A program made the position numbers and the translations under genes. A model generated the notes under the pieces. The model was given only the letters and a program-made list of their open reading frames with translations, searched no databases and was not told the origin of the DNA. 64,000 bases of DNA from Stutzerimonas zhaodongensis (GTDB lineage: Bacteria; Pseudomonadota; Gammaproteobacteria; Pseudomonadales; Pseudomonadaceae): NCBI RefSeq assembly GCF_003696365.1, contig NZ_RFFM01000002.1, forward strand, positions 434,001-498,000, read 5' to 3'. Shown piece by piece: positions 18,649-29,954 of the stretch (position 1 is its first letter; each line of letters starts with the position of its first letter).

Positions 18649-19107
18649 TCACTTCTGTTGCAGCTTCTCCAGGCGAGCGAGCAGCCCCTCCGCCGTCTGT
18701 TCGCCGACCAGGCTGTCACGCACCTTGCCATCAGCGTCCACGATATAGGTCACTGGCAGCACCTCACTGCGTGGTAGCTCAAGCCGCTCGGCAGGGTCGA
18801 CACTCAGTACTCTGAAATCGATGTTCAGCGCGTTTGCCGCCTCCGACAACTCCTTACCCTGCAGGCCATCGAAATTGACGCCGAGGACGGTGATGTCATC
18901 TCTGGATTTATCCAGCGCATTGAGCTCCGGTATCTCGGCGCGGCAGGGCCCACACCATTCAGCCCAGTAATTGATCAGCAACCATTGATCATTCAGTTGT
19001 TGAGCAGTGACATCAGCGCCGTGCTGATCAGGCCCCCAATCCTCTGCACAGCCAGCAAACATCACAGTTGCCAGAAGACCAAGAAGTCTTAAAGGTCGAT
19101 TCATCAT
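18649..19107 (-). CDS. TlpA/ResA-like thioredoxin lipoprotein
   Basis: Membrane-anchored periplasmic thiol-disulfide protein. The start MMNRPLRLLGLLATVMFAGC gives a lipobox MFAGC with the lipidated Cys near residue 20. The thioredoxin active site is AEWCGPCRAEIPELN, near residue 55, and the cis-Pro segment is EVLPVTYIVDADG. Length is 152 residues. AAGGA precedes the start. Convergent with the transglycosylase gene and downstream of yihY. It could reduce a specific partner, for example in cytochrome c or envelope maintenance, but nothing here identifies it. Confidence 0.85.
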   Translation of the reverse strand: MMNRPLRLLGLLATVMFAGCAEDWGPDQHGADVTAQQLNDQWLLINYWAEWCGPCRAEIPELNALDKSRDDITVLGVNFDGLQGKELSEAANALNIDFRVLSVDPAERLELPRSEVLPVTYIVDADGKVRDSLVGEQTAEGLLARLEKLQQK

Positions 19108-19133
19108 CTCTATCCTTGCATTGCTGGGCATCA

Positions 19134-20354
19134 TCAATCCCGCCGCGCCTGCAGCCAATCGGCGACACTGCCGCCAAACAGGCTGGACTGCTCTTTGCGA
19201 AGCAATTCGAGGGACTGTCGCAGCGTGGGATACCAGGGCTCGTCCAGGTGCTCAGGCAACCCCTGCCTGCCCGAGAGCGGCCAGGGATTGCAGCGCATCA
19301 ACTGATCGAAGCTGTAATGGTTGAGGTCGCGGCATAAGACCCAACCTGACGAGCCCGTCCTGCAAACCAGCTGCTCGCGTTCGAAAAACTCGAGAATCTC
19401 GTCCCACTCGTCCTCAGGAAGCTGCCAGCCGCTGCGGTGAGCGTCACGTAAGCGTACTTCGCGCCCGGCCTGCTGGCTTTCGAACAACACCCTCAACAGG
19501 CCCAGCATGACAAGCAGCCTCGGCACTGAACGTCTTCGCCACTGCTGTGACGACGACATGCCGCACACCAGCTCCGCACCAAAGAGGACGATCATCCAGG
19601 AGAGGTACACCCAGAGCAGGAACAATGGCACCGCCGCGAACGCACCATAGATCAACTGGTAGCTGGGAAAATAGCTGACGTATAGACCGAACAGCTGCTT
19701 GGCCGCCTCGAATAACACGGCAGTAAATACACCCCCGACCACGGCATGGCGTAGCGGTACGCGTGTGTTCGGCACGGCCGCATAGATCAGGGTGAAAGCC
19801 GCGACGCTGAGCACAAGCGGCATCCCCTTGAGAATAGTGCGGGCGCCAATCACCGCATGTGGGCCAGAAATCAGCGACAAGGAGGTGATGTAAGTGCTCA
19901 TGGCGAAGCCTGCACCAAGCAATAACGGCCCAAGACTGAGAATGGCCCAATACAGCAGAAAGCTGGAAATGCCCCGTCGCGGTTGTCGCACCCGCCAGAT
20001 GACATTGAATGCCTTTTCAATGGTGAGCAGCATCATCAGCGCCGTGGCCATCAGAAACCCCACACCGAACCAGGTCAGCTGACGCGCCTGATCGGTGAAG
20101 GCGACCAGATATTCCTGAATCGTTGCGCCAGTGGAGGGAATGAAATTACTGAAAATGTACATCTGGATTTGCTCGCCGATCCCCTGGAATGCTGGGATCG
20201 CGGACAACATGGCGAAGGTTACGGTCATCATTGGCACCACGGCGAACAGCGTGGTGTAGGTCAAGGCGGCGGCGCTGTGTGGGCCACGGTCCGCCAGGAA
20301 TCGTTGCACCAGAAAACGACCGAACTCTACAAAATCCTTGATCCGCTGCTGCAT
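19134..20354 (-). CDS. YihY/virulence factor BrkB family inner-membrane protein
   Basis: Six-helix inner-membrane protein of the YihY (former 'RNase BN') family. Landmarks are [20 protein letters not shown] near residue 30, the segment [29 protein letters not shown] and the [22 protein letters not shown] helix. The 406-residue length includes a soluble C-terminal tail of about 120 residues ([19 protein letters not shown] helix). GAGGGGATGGA precedes the ATG. The old ribonuclease name is not supported for this family. Function unknown. Confidence 0.85.
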   Translation of the reverse strand: MQQRIKDFVEFGRFLVQRFLADRGPHSAAALTYTTLFAVVPMMTVTFAMLSAIPAFQGIGEQIQMYIFSNFIPSTGATIQEYLVAFTDQARQLTWFGVGFLMATALMMLLTIEKAFNVIWRVRQPRRGISSFLLYWAILSLGPLLLGAGFAMSTYITSLSLISGPHAVIGARTILKGMPLVLSVAAFTLIYAAVPNTRVPLRHAVVGGVFTAVLFEAAKQLFGLYVSYFPSYQLIYGAFAAVPLFLLWVYLSWMIVLFGAELVCGMSSSQQWRRRSVPRLLVMLGLLRVLFESQQAGREVRLRDAHRSGWQLPEDEWDEILEFFEREQLVCRTGSSGWVLCRDLNHYSFDQLMRCNPWPLSGRQGLPEHLDEPWYPTLRQSLELLRKEQSSLFGGSVADWLQARRD

Positions 20355-20512
20355 TCCATCCCCTCGGTGGCATCGCGATTGTCGAAGACCTACGTCGCAG
20401 GCTTATGACAAACGAAAGCCTACCTTGGCAGACAGTCGTCTGCGAGCAGCGTTTCAGGCCGTGCCGCATAGAAGGGTAGAATGGCCGACAACATTGGCGC
20501 GAAGTAACTCTG

Positions 20513-21871
<1,359 letters not shown>

Positions 21872-22003
21872 AAGACGTTGAACGCATTGGGCGATTGGCT
21901 TGGCTTGGCTGAGGCAGGCGACCCAGCCGCTCGCTGTCCGGTTGGCTGCTCACACCTCGGAGAGAAACGAAGGTAAAAAGCAGCCAACAGCCCCCAGGCC
22001 CGC

Positions 22004-22708
22004 CTACCAGCCGAGCGTTTCCTTGAGGAACGGGATCGTCAGCTTGCGCTGAGCTTGCAACGATGCCTGATCCAGACGATCAAGCAGTTCGAACAATGCG
22101 CTCATGCTACGGGCGCCGCGGGTCAGGATGAAGCGACCAACATCATCAGGCAGGTTCAAGCCGCGGCGAGAGGCCCTTAGCTGCAGCGCACGCAGCTTGT
22201 CCTCGTCGGATAGTTCCTGTAGCTGAAACACCAGCGAAAGACTCAATCGGGATTTGAGATCCGCCAACTGCACGGCAATCTCACGAGGCGAGGCGTCGGC
22301 AGCGAGCAGCAAGCGCCGACCACTGTCACGTAGTCGATTGAACAAGTGAAACAGCGCCTCTTCCCATACCGGGTCACCCGCCACGGCATCCAGGTCATCC
22401 AGGCAAACCAGTTCGCTCTGCTCCAGGTTGTCCAACAGCGCCGGCCCATACTCGGCCACCTCGGCCAACGGCAGGTACACCGCCAACTCGCCACGCTGCT
22501 CGACTCGCAAGCAGGCAGCCTGCAGCAGATGGCTCCGCCCGACGCCGGTGCTGCCCCATAGGTAGATCAACTCATCGGACCAACCGGCCTCAGGCGAGCA
22601 GACACGCTCTACGTACCCCAATGCCGCGGCATTGGCGCCTGGGTAGAAGTTGGCAAACGTGGCATCGTCGCGAAGGCGAATACCGAGTGGGAGCTGAATG
22701 GGCTTCAT
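22004..22708 (-). CDS. hda: DnaA regulatory inactivator Hda
   Basis: AAA+ DnaA paralogue that, with the beta clamp, promotes hydrolysis of DnaA-ATP and limits re-initiation. The N-terminal QLPLGIRLRDDATFANFYPG contains the clamp-binding QLPLxI motif. Walker A is the Hda-type LWGSTGVGRSHLLQAA, Walker B LVCLDDLDAVAG, and the arginine-finger region RGARSMSALFELLDRLD. Length is 234 residues. It overlaps the upstream permease gene by 4 nt. Confidence 0.94.
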   Translation of the reverse strand: MKPIQLPLGIRLRDDATFANFYPGANAAALGYVERVCSPEAGWSDELIYLWGSTGVGRSHLLQAACLRVEQRGELAVYLPLAEVAEYGPALLDNLEQSELVCLDDLDAVAGDPVWEEALFHLFNRLRDSGRRLLLAADASPREIAVQLADLKSRLSLSLVFQLQELSDEDKLRALQLRASRRGLNLPDDVGRFILTRGARSMSALFELLDRLDQASLQAQRKLTIPFLKETLGW

Positions 22709-23799
22709 GGTTGGCGAGTAGGATCTACCGGGGGCTCTGCGTAAAGGTCAGAGAGTTTATAGAGATCATGAACATGGCGCAGTAGAACCATGATTACGGC
22801 CGCCACTGGCAATGCCAGCAACACACCTGTGAACCCGAACAGTTGCCCGCCAGCCAGAACCGCAAATATCACCGCCACGGGATGCAGGCCAATCCGATCA
22901 CCAACCAGCAAGGGCGTGAGCAGCATGCCTTCCAGCATCTGTCCCACCGTGAACACAGCGGCGACTCCGAGCAACGGGAAAGGCTGCAGTCCGAATTGAA
23001 ACAGCACGGCGATCACTGCCGCGCCTATTCCTACAACGAACCCCATGTACGGCACGATACTCGCGAGACCTGCGAGAACACCGATCAACAGCCCCAACTC
23101 AACGCCCAGTAGCATCAGCCCGGCCGAATAGACGATGGCCAGCGCCAGCATTACCAACAGCTGGCCGCGAAGAAAAGCTCCGATCACCTCGTGACACTCG
23201 CGCATCAGTGCCATGACGGTTTCTTCTCGACGGCGCGGCAACAAAGCCCGCAGCTTAGCCATGATCAAATCCCAGTCTCGCAACAAATAGAAGCAGACGA
23301 CAGGGACCAGCAAGAGGTTGGCCAACCATGCCAGCAACGCAATGCTCGACGCGGTGGCCTGGCTGAGAATCACCGCAACGACGTCCTTGGTGCTGCCAAG
23401 GTTGGCGGAAAACGCACTCTTGATCTGATCGAAACGCCAGAACTCATCCTCCAGCCCGAGACGCACCTGAACCCAGGGCAGCGCGGTTATCTGTAGCCAG
23501 TCGAGTCCAAGGGGCGCCAGTTGGTACAGGTGCATCAGCTGTTTACCCAACATTGGCACGAGTACGAGCAGCAGCAGCAGGCACACCAGACTGAACAGGG
23601 CGAACACCACGACCACCCCCCAGGTACGAGACATCCCGCACCGCTCCAGGCGGTCCACCAAGGGATCTCCTAGATAGGCGAGCAGGATCCCTACAAGAAA
23701 GGGCGCAAGAATCGGCGAGAGCTGATAGATCAGCCAGCCAAGCAGCAGCAATGCCGCCAGCCAAACCCAGCGGTTGGTATGAGAAATGGTCGTGTTCAA
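22705..23799 (-). CDS. AI-2E transporter family (PerM-like) permease
   Basis: Multi-helix inner-membrane protein of the AI-2E/PerM family, 364 residues, about seven or eight helices. Family landmarks include LAPFLVGILLAYLGDPLVDRLER near residue 30, GAFLRGQLLVMLALAIVYSAGL and GVLAGLASIVPYMGFVVGIG. The C-terminal block is LFGFTGVLLALPVAAVIMVL. Transport of AI-2 is shown for few members; the real substrate here is unknown. It sits between the DUF2066 gene and hda in one minus-strand unit. Confidence 0.88.
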   Translation of the reverse strand: MNTTISHTNRWVWLAALLLLGWLIYQLSPILAPFLVGILLAYLGDPLVDRLERCGMSRTWGVVVVFALFSLVCLLLLLVLVPMLGKQLMHLYQLAPLGLDWLQITALPWVQVRLGLEDEFWRFDQIKSAFSANLGSTKDVVAVILSQATASSIALLAWLANLLLVPVVCFYLLRDWDLIMAKLRALLPRRREETVMALMRECHEVIGAFLRGQLLVMLALAIVYSAGLMLLGVELGLLIGVLAGLASIVPYMGFVVGIGAAVIAVLFQFGLQPFPLLGVAAVFTVGQMLEGMLLTPLLVGDRIGLHPVAVIFAVLAGGQLFGFTGVLLALPVAAVIMVLLRHVHDLYKLSDLYAEPPVDPTRQP

Positions 23800-23917
23800 G
23801 ACGCCTTGCTCCAGTTGATTCGAGCCATACGGCCACTGCAGGCGAAAATATCAGGGCATGTGAGCGGCAGAGATTCTGGCGCCGCTCAGTTTGCGACAGC
23901 TTTGGCAATACGCAGCC

Positions 23918-25051
23918 TTACCAACGGTAGCGCAGCACTTCTCCCTGCTCGGCCGGCTGGGACTGACGCATCTGCGCCCCGGTCGACTGACCAGAATCGG
24001 TCTGACCGCCGACCGATTGAGAATCAGACTCATCAGTCGCGACTACTTCGTTATCTGCCTGGGCCGCAGCTTCTGACTCATCGGCGCCAATCGACTGAGT
24101 GTCGATCTCATCGGCTGGTACTTCCTGCAAGCGCGCTAGCGCGAGTTGAGCCCTGAGTTGCTCCTGGCTGGCACGCAGGCGATACACCAGCCGGTCACTT
24201 TCGACACGCTGCAACTGAGCTGCGAACGGTTCGAGCAGACGATCGAGCTCGGCAAAACGTGATACATCTGCGCCCAATACTTCAAGCGTGATCTCTGACG
24301 TCGCGCCTGGCGCCACCCGGTACTGCGGCGCCAGGAATGTGCTGACGGCCAGCATCACCTTATCGGCAACAGCAGCGCGGCTTTCGCCACTGGCTTTGCC
24401 TTGGGACTGCTTGTCACCCAGCCAGAGGCGCCAGCTGGCTTCCCAGTTTTCGTCCGACTGTTTGGCAAGCACCGCCAGCAACCCATCGGCATCGTAACGA
24501 TCGGAAATCTCGCGTAGCCCTTGCGGATCTTTAGAGCTGACAGCATCGGCAGTCGCGGCGAGCTGCTCACTTAGATCTGCAAGCGGTAAACGCATTGGTA
24601 AGCCTCGGTGCTGTGCCGCCGCCTGCAGTGCCGCGGCACTTTCTTGAGCATCGCCCACAAGCTGCGAGCCTTCCGCCGACTCCGTCAGCCACCAGGTCAG
24701 AATGCTCGGCCGGTCGGCGCCCCAAAGTGACAGTCCAGCGGTGCGCAGTGCACGCTCGGTTGTCGTCGGATCGAAGCTCACAATCACCGCGTTACCTTCG
24801 TACGCATAACGACTGACGAGCTGCTGCGGATCCTCACGCAGCTGCGCGACTGCCTTGTCGCTCGACAGAGGCTCACCGGTGAGACGCAGCACCAGAGTAT
24901 CGAGCGCCTTGCGCATCGCCTCTTCCCGCTCTTCGGGCTGCTGGCTGGCCACGGGCTCACGCACTTTATAGAGATCGCTGAGAGGCGCTGCTATGCCGTG
25001 GGCGGACACGACCGCGCAGCACAGGGCGATAAGACGGGGAATGAAGCGCAT
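23918..25051 (-). CDS. DUF2066 exported protein
   Basis: A 377-residue secreted protein with signal peptide MRFIPRLIALCCAVVSAHGIAA. The DUF2066 region covers most of the chain (EEREEAMRKALDTLVLRLTGE near residue 45; YAYEGNAVIVSFDPTTTERAL; RPSILTWWLTE). The C-terminal 60 residues are acidic and Gln/Ser-rich, probably disordered. The start at 25051 is chosen for its signal sequence; the frame is open 26 codons upstream. Divergent from purM. Function unknown. Confidence 0.82.
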   Translation of the reverse strand: MRFIPRLIALCCAVVSAHGIAAPLSDLYKVREPVASQQPEEREEAMRKALDTLVLRLTGEPLSSDKAVAQLREDPQQLVSRYAYEGNAVIVSFDPTTTERALRTAGLSLWGADRPSILTWWLTESAEGSQLVGDAQESAAALQAAAQHRGLPMRLPLADLSEQLAATADAVSSKDPQGLREISDRYDADGLLAVLAKQSDENWEASWRLWLGDKQSQGKASGESRAAVADKVMLAVSTFLAPQYRVAPGATSEITLEVLGADVSRFAELDRLLEPFAAQLQRVESDRLVYRLRASQEQLRAQLALARLQEVPADEIDTQSIGADESEAAAQADNEVVATDESDSQSVGGQTDSGQSTGAQMRQSQPAEQGEVLRYRW

Positions 25052-25371
25052 GCGGATACTCGCTGGCTGGCCAGTCATCGGGAGCCTGTCAGTCGTGTGG
25101 CGACGACCAAGTACGGCTAGGTGGGTCAATCGTTATACCTTAAACAGGCGCCCAAAGCGGGGCAACCACTGAGCTGGCGCGCTGCGGGCTAAGTGGCGGA
25201 GAAACAATGGTATCGATTCCCCATACTACTGCTTGGCGCACGGGATGGTCGCTATGCGGCAAGCCTGATAAAATCGCGCGCTTTCCGCAGACCGGTCCGA
25301 CGCCCTCGCCGCATCGAGACAACAACCTTGTCCCCACCGGTCGCCCCGCACTCTCCTCACAGGTCCGGATT
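25052..25371. promoter_or_regulatory. 320-nt divergent region between the DUF2066 gene and purM
   Basis: No credible gene. The main signal is a candidate purM promoter (separate entry), which would give a leader of about 90 nt. I saw no PurR-type operator palindrome and no riboswitch-like structure that I can name. Confidence 0.4.
25246..25274 (+). promoter_or_regulatory. Candidate sigma-70 promoter of purM-purN
   Basis: TGGTCG, a 17-bp spacer, TAAAAT. The -10 box is good and the -35 weak. It lies about 100 nt before the purM ATG. Confidence 0.4.
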
Positions 25372-26430
25372 ATGAGCAAGCAACCCTCCATCAGCTACAA
25401 GGACGCCGGCGTCGACATCGACGCAGGTGAAGCGCTGGTCGAACGCATCAAGGGCGTGGCCAAGCGCACCGCGCGTCCTGAAGTCATGGGCGGACTGGGC
25501 GGCTTCGGCGCGCTCTGCGAAATCCCGGCCGGTTACAAGCAGCCGGTACTGGTCTCCGGCACCGATGGCGTGGGCACCAAGCTGCGCCTGGCACTGAACC
25601 TGAACAAGCACGACAGCATCGGCCAAGACCTGGTCGCGATGTGCGTCAACGACCTGGTGGTCTGCGGTGCTGAACCGTTGTTTTTCCTCGACTACTATGC
25701 GACCGGCAAACTCAACATCGATATAGCAGCGACCGTGGTCACTGGAATCGGCGCGGGCTGTGAGCTGGCGGGTTGCTCGCTGGTTGGCGGTGAAACGGCA
25801 GAAATGCCTGGAATGTATGAGGGCGAAGACTACGATCTGGCTGGATTCTGCGTCGGCGTAGTGGAAAAGAGCGAAATCATCGATGGTTCGAAAGTATCGG
25901 CCGGCGATGCGCTGATCGCCCTGCCCTCGTCCGGGCCACACTCCAATGGCTATTCGCTGATCCGCAAGATCATTGAGGTCGCAGGCGCCGATATCAAATC
26001 GAGCCAAGTCGAGGGTAAATCCCTCACCGAACTGTTGATGGCCCCAACCCGTATTTATGTAAAGCCGCTGCTAAAACTGATCAAGGACACCGGCGCGGTG
26101 AAGGCCATGGCCCACATCACGGGGGGTGGCCTGCTGGACAACATCCCGCGCGTGCTCCCCGAAGGTAGCCAGGCGGTCATCGACGTTGCTAGCTGGCAAC
26201 GTCCCGCTGTTTTCGACTGGCTACAGCAGCAGGGCAACGTCGAGGAGCACGAGATGCACCGCGTACTGAACTGCGGCGTCGGCATGGTCATCTGCGTCGC
26301 GCAGAGTGATGTCGAAGGTGTGCTGGCGAACCTGCGCGGCTCCGGTGAGAGCCCCTGGGTGATCGGTCAGATCGCTTCTGCATCTGCCGCTGCCGAGCGT
26401 GTCGTGCTGAACAACCTGAAAAGCCATTGA
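25372..26430 (+). CDS. purM: Phosphoribosylformylglycinamidine cyclo-ligase PurM
   Basis: AIR synthetase, fifth step of purine synthesis. The 352-residue protein starts [20 protein letters not shown], the standard PurM N-terminus. It contains the ATP-binding segments [14 protein letters not shown] and [20 protein letters not shown], the [11 protein letters not shown] motif, [13 protein letters not shown], and [16 protein letters not shown]. Some 55 open codons upstream are not part of the protein. It overlaps purN (TGATG). Confidence 0.97.
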   Translation: MSKQPSISYKDAGVDIDAGEALVERIKGVAKRTARPEVMGGLGGFGALCEIPAGYKQPVLVSGTDGVGTKLRLALNLNKHDSIGQDLVAMCVNDLVVCGAEPLFFLDYYATGKLNIDIAATVVTGIGAGCELAGCSLVGGETAEMPGMYEGEDYDLAGFCVGVVEKSEIIDGSKVSAGDALIALPSSGPHSNGYSLIRKIIEVAGADIKSSQVEGKSLTELLMAPTRIYVKPLLKLIKDTGAVKAMAHITGGGLLDNIPRVLPEGSQAVIDVASWQRPAVFDWLQQQGNVEEHEMHRVLNCGVGMVICVAQSDVEGVLANLRGSGESPWVIGQIASASAAAERVVLNNLKSH

Positions 26431-27077
26431 TGTCTGCACCCTGCAACGTCGTGGTGCTCATATCAGGGTCTGGCAGTAACCTGCAGGCCCTGATCGATAG
26501 CCTCGACGAAGAAAACCCGGTGCGTATCCGGGCCGTTGTCTCAAACCGTGCCGAGGCGTTGGGACTGCAACGAGCGCAGGCCGCTGGTATCGAGACGCAC
26601 GTGGTGCAGCACAGAGATTTCGCCGACAGGGAAAGTTTCGACGCGGCCCTGATGGAAATCATCGATGTCCATCAGCCGCAACTCGTTGTGCTGGCCGGTT
26701 TCATGCGTATTCTTACCCCTGGTTTCGTGCGGCACTATCAAGGCCGACTGCTCAATATTCACCCCTCGCTGTTGCCCAAATACAAAGGGCTGGACACGCA
26801 TCGCCGCGCGCTTGAAGCCGGTGATCACGAGCATGGCTGCAGCGTGCATTTCGTCACCGAGGAACTCGATGGTGGACCTGTAGCCGTGCAGGCAGTGCTC
26901 AGGATCGGAGCCGATGAAGAAATCGGAGCGCTCACCGAACGCGTGCACGCTGCCGAACACATCATTTACCCCTTGGCCGTTCGATGGTTCGCCGATGGCC
27001 GCTTGCGCCTTGCTGAGCAAGGCGCGATGCTGGATGGCGATCTTTTACCGCCTACTGGCTACCTGTTAAGAATCTAG
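26430..27077 (+). CDS. purN: Phosphoribosylglycinamide formyltransferase PurN
   Basis: Folate-dependent GAR transformylase, 215 residues. Landmarks are the phosphate loop LISGSGSNLQALID, the catalytic Asn-His-Asp set within LLNIHPSLLPKYKGLDTHRRAL and the Asp of EELDGGPVAVQA. The ATG shares a base with the purM stop, giving tight coupling. Confidence 0.96.
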   Translation: MSAPCNVVVLISGSGSNLQALIDSLDEENPVRIRAVVSNRAEALGLQRAQAAGIETHVVQHRDFADRESFDAALMEIIDVHQPQLVVLAGFMRILTPGFVRHYQGRLLNIHPSLLPKYKGLDTHRRALEAGDHEHGCSVHFVTEELDGGPVAVQAVLRIGADEEIGALTERVHAAEHIIYPLAVRWFADGRLRLAEQGAMLDGDLLPPTGYLLRI

Positions 27078-27085
27078 GAGATTTT

Positions 27086-27796
27086 ATGCGTCGCGCCTTG
27101 CTGCTCGCTCTTGCCGTACTGGCCCTGCCGGTTCAGGCCCTTGAGCTCAAGCCTTTCTCCGCCAGCTACACCGCAGACTGGAAACAGGTGCCTGTCAGCG
27201 GCACTGCTCAGCGAAGTCTGGTGAATCTCGAGGGTGATACCTGGGAGATGGACTTCGAAGCCTCCATGCTGGTAGCCAGCTTGAGCGAACGAAGCACCTT
27301 CAAGGTCGAGGGCGAAACGCTGGTGCCGCAGAAGTACCGCCTCAAGCGCAGCGGGCTCGGCAAGGGCAAGGCCGTCAAGCATGATTTCGACTGGTCGGCC
27401 AAGCAGGTGGTCGGTGAGGACCGTGGCGATCCCGTCAAGCTGCCACTCAACCGTGGGCTGCTGGATAAGTCCACTTACCAGATTGCACTTCAGCATGCCG
27501 TTGCGGCGGGCGAGAAGAGCATGAGCTATCAGGTGGTAGACGGCGACGAGATCGAAACCTACGACTTCCGCGTGTTGGGCGAAGAAAAGGTCAATACGAA
27601 AGCCGGACAGGTCGATGCCATCAAGGTCGAGCGTGTACGCGATCCGACGCAGAGCAAGCGCCAGACGATGCTCTGGTTCGCTACCGACTGGGACTATCTG
27701 CTGGTTCGACTTCACCAGATCGAAAAGGATGGCAAGGAATACCAGATCATGCTTCAAGAAGGCACCGTCGCCGGCAAGAACGTAAAAGGTGACTGA
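27086..27796 (+). CDS. DUF3108 exported protein
   Basis: A 236-residue periplasmic protein with signal peptide MRRALLLALAVLALPVQA-LE and the DUF3108 fold: beta-rich, with FSASYTADWKQVPVSGTAQR near the start and TMLWFATDWDYLLVRLHQIE near the end. It lies 8 nt after purN, an arrangement kept in pseudomonads although no link to purine synthesis is known. The ATG has GGAGATTTT upstream. Confidence 0.85.
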   Translation: MRRALLLALAVLALPVQALELKPFSASYTADWKQVPVSGTAQRSLVNLEGDTWEMDFEASMLVASLSERSTFKVEGETLVPQKYRLKRSGLGKGKAVKHDFDWSAKQVVGEDRGDPVKLPLNRGLLDKSTYQIALQHAVAAGEKSMSYQVVDGDEIETYDFRVLGEEKVNTKAGQVDAIKVERVRDPTQSKRQTMLWFATDWDYLLVRLHQIEKDGKEYQIMLQEGTVAGKNVKGD

Positions 27797-27837
27797 CTCC
27801 GGCTGCGCCAGCCTGCTGGCGCAGTAATCCCGCCGCA

Positions 27838-28518
27838 ATGCTGAGCCCGCTCATGACCTCTTCTCGCACCTTGCTGTTCGCCCTGCTGCCCCTGTTCGCC
27901 GGGTGCCAAATGCTGCCCTGGAGCGGCGAGCCTACTCGGCAAGCCACCGAGCGGCTGCAAGGCGAAATTACACGCAACGATGGCACGCTGGTGATGCGCA
28001 CCTGTCAGGGGCAACGGCAGGTGGAATTGCTAGACGCCGCTGCCACTGGATTGCCGGACGACGTCATGATGCTGGCCACCGGCGGCGAGCCGCTTTTCGC
28101 CGACGTACGTGGGCAGCTGAAGACACAAAGCGACGGCACCAGCCAATTGCAGCTGAGCCAGGTCTATCGGCTCCAGAGCGAAGGTCAAGGCTGTGAAGTG
28201 CGCGACTTCAACCAACTGACGCTTCGTGCAGTTGGGCACGAGCCAGGCTGGAGCGTCCGGATCACCACCAGCGGCATGCTGCTTGAGCGTCAAGGTCAGG
28301 ATCCACTGGCGGTTCCCTATCTGGAAGAGCAGTTGCCCGGCGGACAAACCAACTTTAGCAGCGAAGCCAACCGCCAGCGGCTTGATCTATGGGTGGCGCC
28401 CCAGCGCTGCGTTGACGGTGCCACGGGGGCAGTAAGCCACTTGACTGCCGAACTGCGGCTTGACGACCAGACCTTGCGTGGCTGCGCCTACTACGGCGGT
28501 GCACGCGGCGTGAATTAA
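27838..28518 (+). CDS. Predicted lipoprotein, COG3650-like
   Basis: A 226-residue product with a lipoprotein signal (SSRTLLFALLPLFAGC, lipobox LFAGC). A C-terminal domain resembles COG3650 membrane proteins: AVGHEPGWSVRITTSGMLLE, followed by a conserved CVDGATGAVSH and an LRGCAYYGG ending. Three or more Cys in the mature part could form disulfides. The first ATG and one five codons later are both possible. Function unknown. Confidence 0.75.
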   Translation: MLSPLMTSSRTLLFALLPLFAGCQMLPWSGEPTRQATERLQGEITRNDGTLVMRTCQGQRQVELLDAAATGLPDDVMMLATGGEPLFADVRGQLKTQSDGTSQLQLSQVYRLQSEGQGCEVRDFNQLTLRAVGHEPGWSVRITTSGMLLERQGQDPLAVPYLEEQLPGGQTNFSSEANRQRLDLWVAPQRCVDGATGAVSHLTAELRLDDQTLRGCAYYGGARGVN

Positions 28519-28522
28519 CCGA

Positions 28523-28540
28523 GGCGCGCTTCAGCGCGCC
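28523..28540. terminator. GC-rich hairpin between the COG3650 lipoprotein gene and dapC
   Basis: GGCGCGC-TTCA-GCGCGCC, a perfect 7-bp stem just after the stop codon and 26 nt before dapC. No U-tract. Possibly attenuates read-through into dapC. Confidence 0.35.
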
Positions 28541-28565
28541 AAACGACGCTTCGAAGATCCCGATT

Positions 28566-29762
28566 ATGAATAACGCTCTGTCCCTGTTGCAGCCCTACCC
28601 GTTCGAGAAATTGCGCGCCCTGCTTGCCGATGCCCAGCCGCCAGCAGAGAAGCTTCCAATTTCACTGTCGATTGGCGAGCCTAAACACCCTTCGCCCGCC
28701 TTCGTGGCCGAGGCGCTGACCGCCAACCTCGCTCAGCTCTCGGTTTATCCAACAACGCTGGGAATCCCGGCGCTCCGCGAAGCCATTGCTCGCTGGTGCG
28801 AAAGGCGATTTGGCGTAGACACAGGCAATATTGACCCGGCACGCCATGTTTTGCCCGTCAACGGCACGCGCGAGGCACTTTTTGCTTTCACCCAAGCTGT
28901 AGTCAATCGGGAGCACGGTGCGCTGGTGCTCAGTCCGAACCCCTTCTATCAGATCTATGAAGGCGCGGCGCTGCTTGCCGGCGCCACACCACATTACCTG
29001 CCATGTACGCAGGAAAACGGCTTCAATCCTGATTTCGACGCCGTGCCGGCAGATATCTGGAAGCGCACCCAGATCCTTTTTCTCTGCTCGCCTGGAAACC
29101 CCACCGGCGCGCTGGTCCCCATGGACGTGCTCAAGCGCTTGATCGCATTGGCGGACGAGCATGATTTCGTTATTGCAGCCGACGAGTGCTACAGCGAACT
29201 CTACTTCGACGAAGCCCAACCACCCGCTGGGCTGCTGTCAGCGTGCGCTGCGCTCGGCCGTACTGACTTCAAGCGCTGCGTGGTATTTCACAGCTTGTCC
29301 AAACGGTCCAACCTACCCGGCCTACGCTCGGGATTCGTGGCCGGCGATGCGGACATCCTCAAGGCATTCCTGCTCTATCGCACTTATCACGGCTGCGCCA
29401 TGCCTGTGCAGACTCAGTTGGCGAGCATCGCCGCATGGGATGACGAGGCGCATGTACAGGCCAACCGTCAGCTTTACCGGGAAAAATTCGACGCGGTGCT
29501 CGATATCCTCGGCCCGGTGATGGACATACAGCGCCCGGATGGCGGCTTTTACCTGTGGCCGAAAACGCCAATCGACGATCAACGCTTCACCCGTGAGCTC
29601 TTCGCACAAGAGCACGTCACGGTTGTACCCGGCTCTTATTTGTCGCGTGAAGTAGATGGTTTCAGCCCGGGTGCTGGCCGGGTAAGAATGGCATTGGTCG
29701 CCCCACTGGCCGAATGCATCGAGGCCGCTCAGCGCATCCGCCGTTTCATCGAAGCCTCATAA
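28566..29762 (+). CDS. dapC: Succinyldiaminopimelate transaminase DapC
   Basis: PLP-dependent class I/II aminotransferase of the lysine/meso-diaminopimelate pathway. The 398-residue protein has SLSIGEPKHPSPAFVAEAL at the N-terminus and the PLP-binding LCSPGNPTGALVP segment. The Schiff-base Lys lies in FHSLSKRSNLPGLRSGF near residue 240, and the conserved Arg in GRVRMALVAP. The presence of dapD and dapE nearby supports the DapC rather than a general transaminase call. Confidence 0.92.
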   Translation: MNNALSLLQPYPFEKLRALLADAQPPAEKLPISLSIGEPKHPSPAFVAEALTANLAQLSVYPTTLGIPALREAIARWCERRFGVDTGNIDPARHVLPVNGTREALFAFTQAVVNREHGALVLSPNPFYQIYEGAALLAGATPHYLPCTQENGFNPDFDAVPADIWKRTQILFLCSPGNPTGALVPMDVLKRLIALADEHDFVIAADECYSELYFDEAQPPAGLLSACAALGRTDFKRCVVFHSLSKRSNLPGLRSGFVAGDADILKAFLLYRTYHGCAMPVQTQLASIAAWDDEAHVQANRQLYREKFDAVLDILGPVMDIQRPDGGFYLWPKTPIDDQRFTRELFAQEHVTVVPGSYLSREVDGFSPGAGRVRMALVAPLAECIEAAQRIRRFIEAS

Positions 29763-29769
29763 TCGACCT

Positions 29770-29792
29770 GCCGGACGCCATTGGCGCCCGGC
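29770..29792. terminator. Hairpin between convergent dapC and the 47-residue gene
   Basis: GCCGGACGCC-ATT-GGCGCCCGGC, 10-bp arms with one mismatch. It could end transcripts from either side, though neither side has a long U-tract. Confidence 0.45.
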
Positions 29793-29799
29793 TTGTCCA

Positions 29800-29943
29800 T
29801 CAGGCAACACCGGGCGGAATCATGTCCTTGCCGTAGTCTCGCAGCTTTTCCAGATTTTCCGGCTTCATGTGCTCCGGAACATCTGCCTTGGGCTCGTCCT
29901 GCTTGTCGTTTTCATCGACGCTGGGCTTTTCCGACTCGTTCAT
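29800..29943 (-). CDS. Small acidic protein of 47 residues
   Basis: Reads MNESEKPSVDENDKQDEPKA, then a segment ending KLRDYGKDMIPPGVA. It is strongly charged, has no Cys and no membrane segment, and is probably disordered. A strong GGAGG sits 5 nt before the ATG, which is the main evidence that it is real. It lies 11 nt after the 81-residue gene on the same strand, so the two should be co-transcribed. I do not recognise a family. Confidence 0.65.
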   Translation of the reverse strand: MNESEKPSVDENDKQDEPKADVPEHMKPENLEKLRDYGKDMIPPGVA

Positions 29944-29954
29944 GACTACCTCCG

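Noticed and set aside
19134..20354. Naming the YihY-type gene as ribonuclease BN (rbn)
   Set aside because: The RNase BN activity belongs to a different protein (ElaC/RNase Z type); this is a membrane protein with no nuclease motif.
21942..21987. TTGGCTGCT/AGCAGCCAA inverted repeat between the DUF2069 gene and hda as a terminator
   Set aside because: The arms are 28 nt apart and no U-tract follows in either direction; it could be chance.
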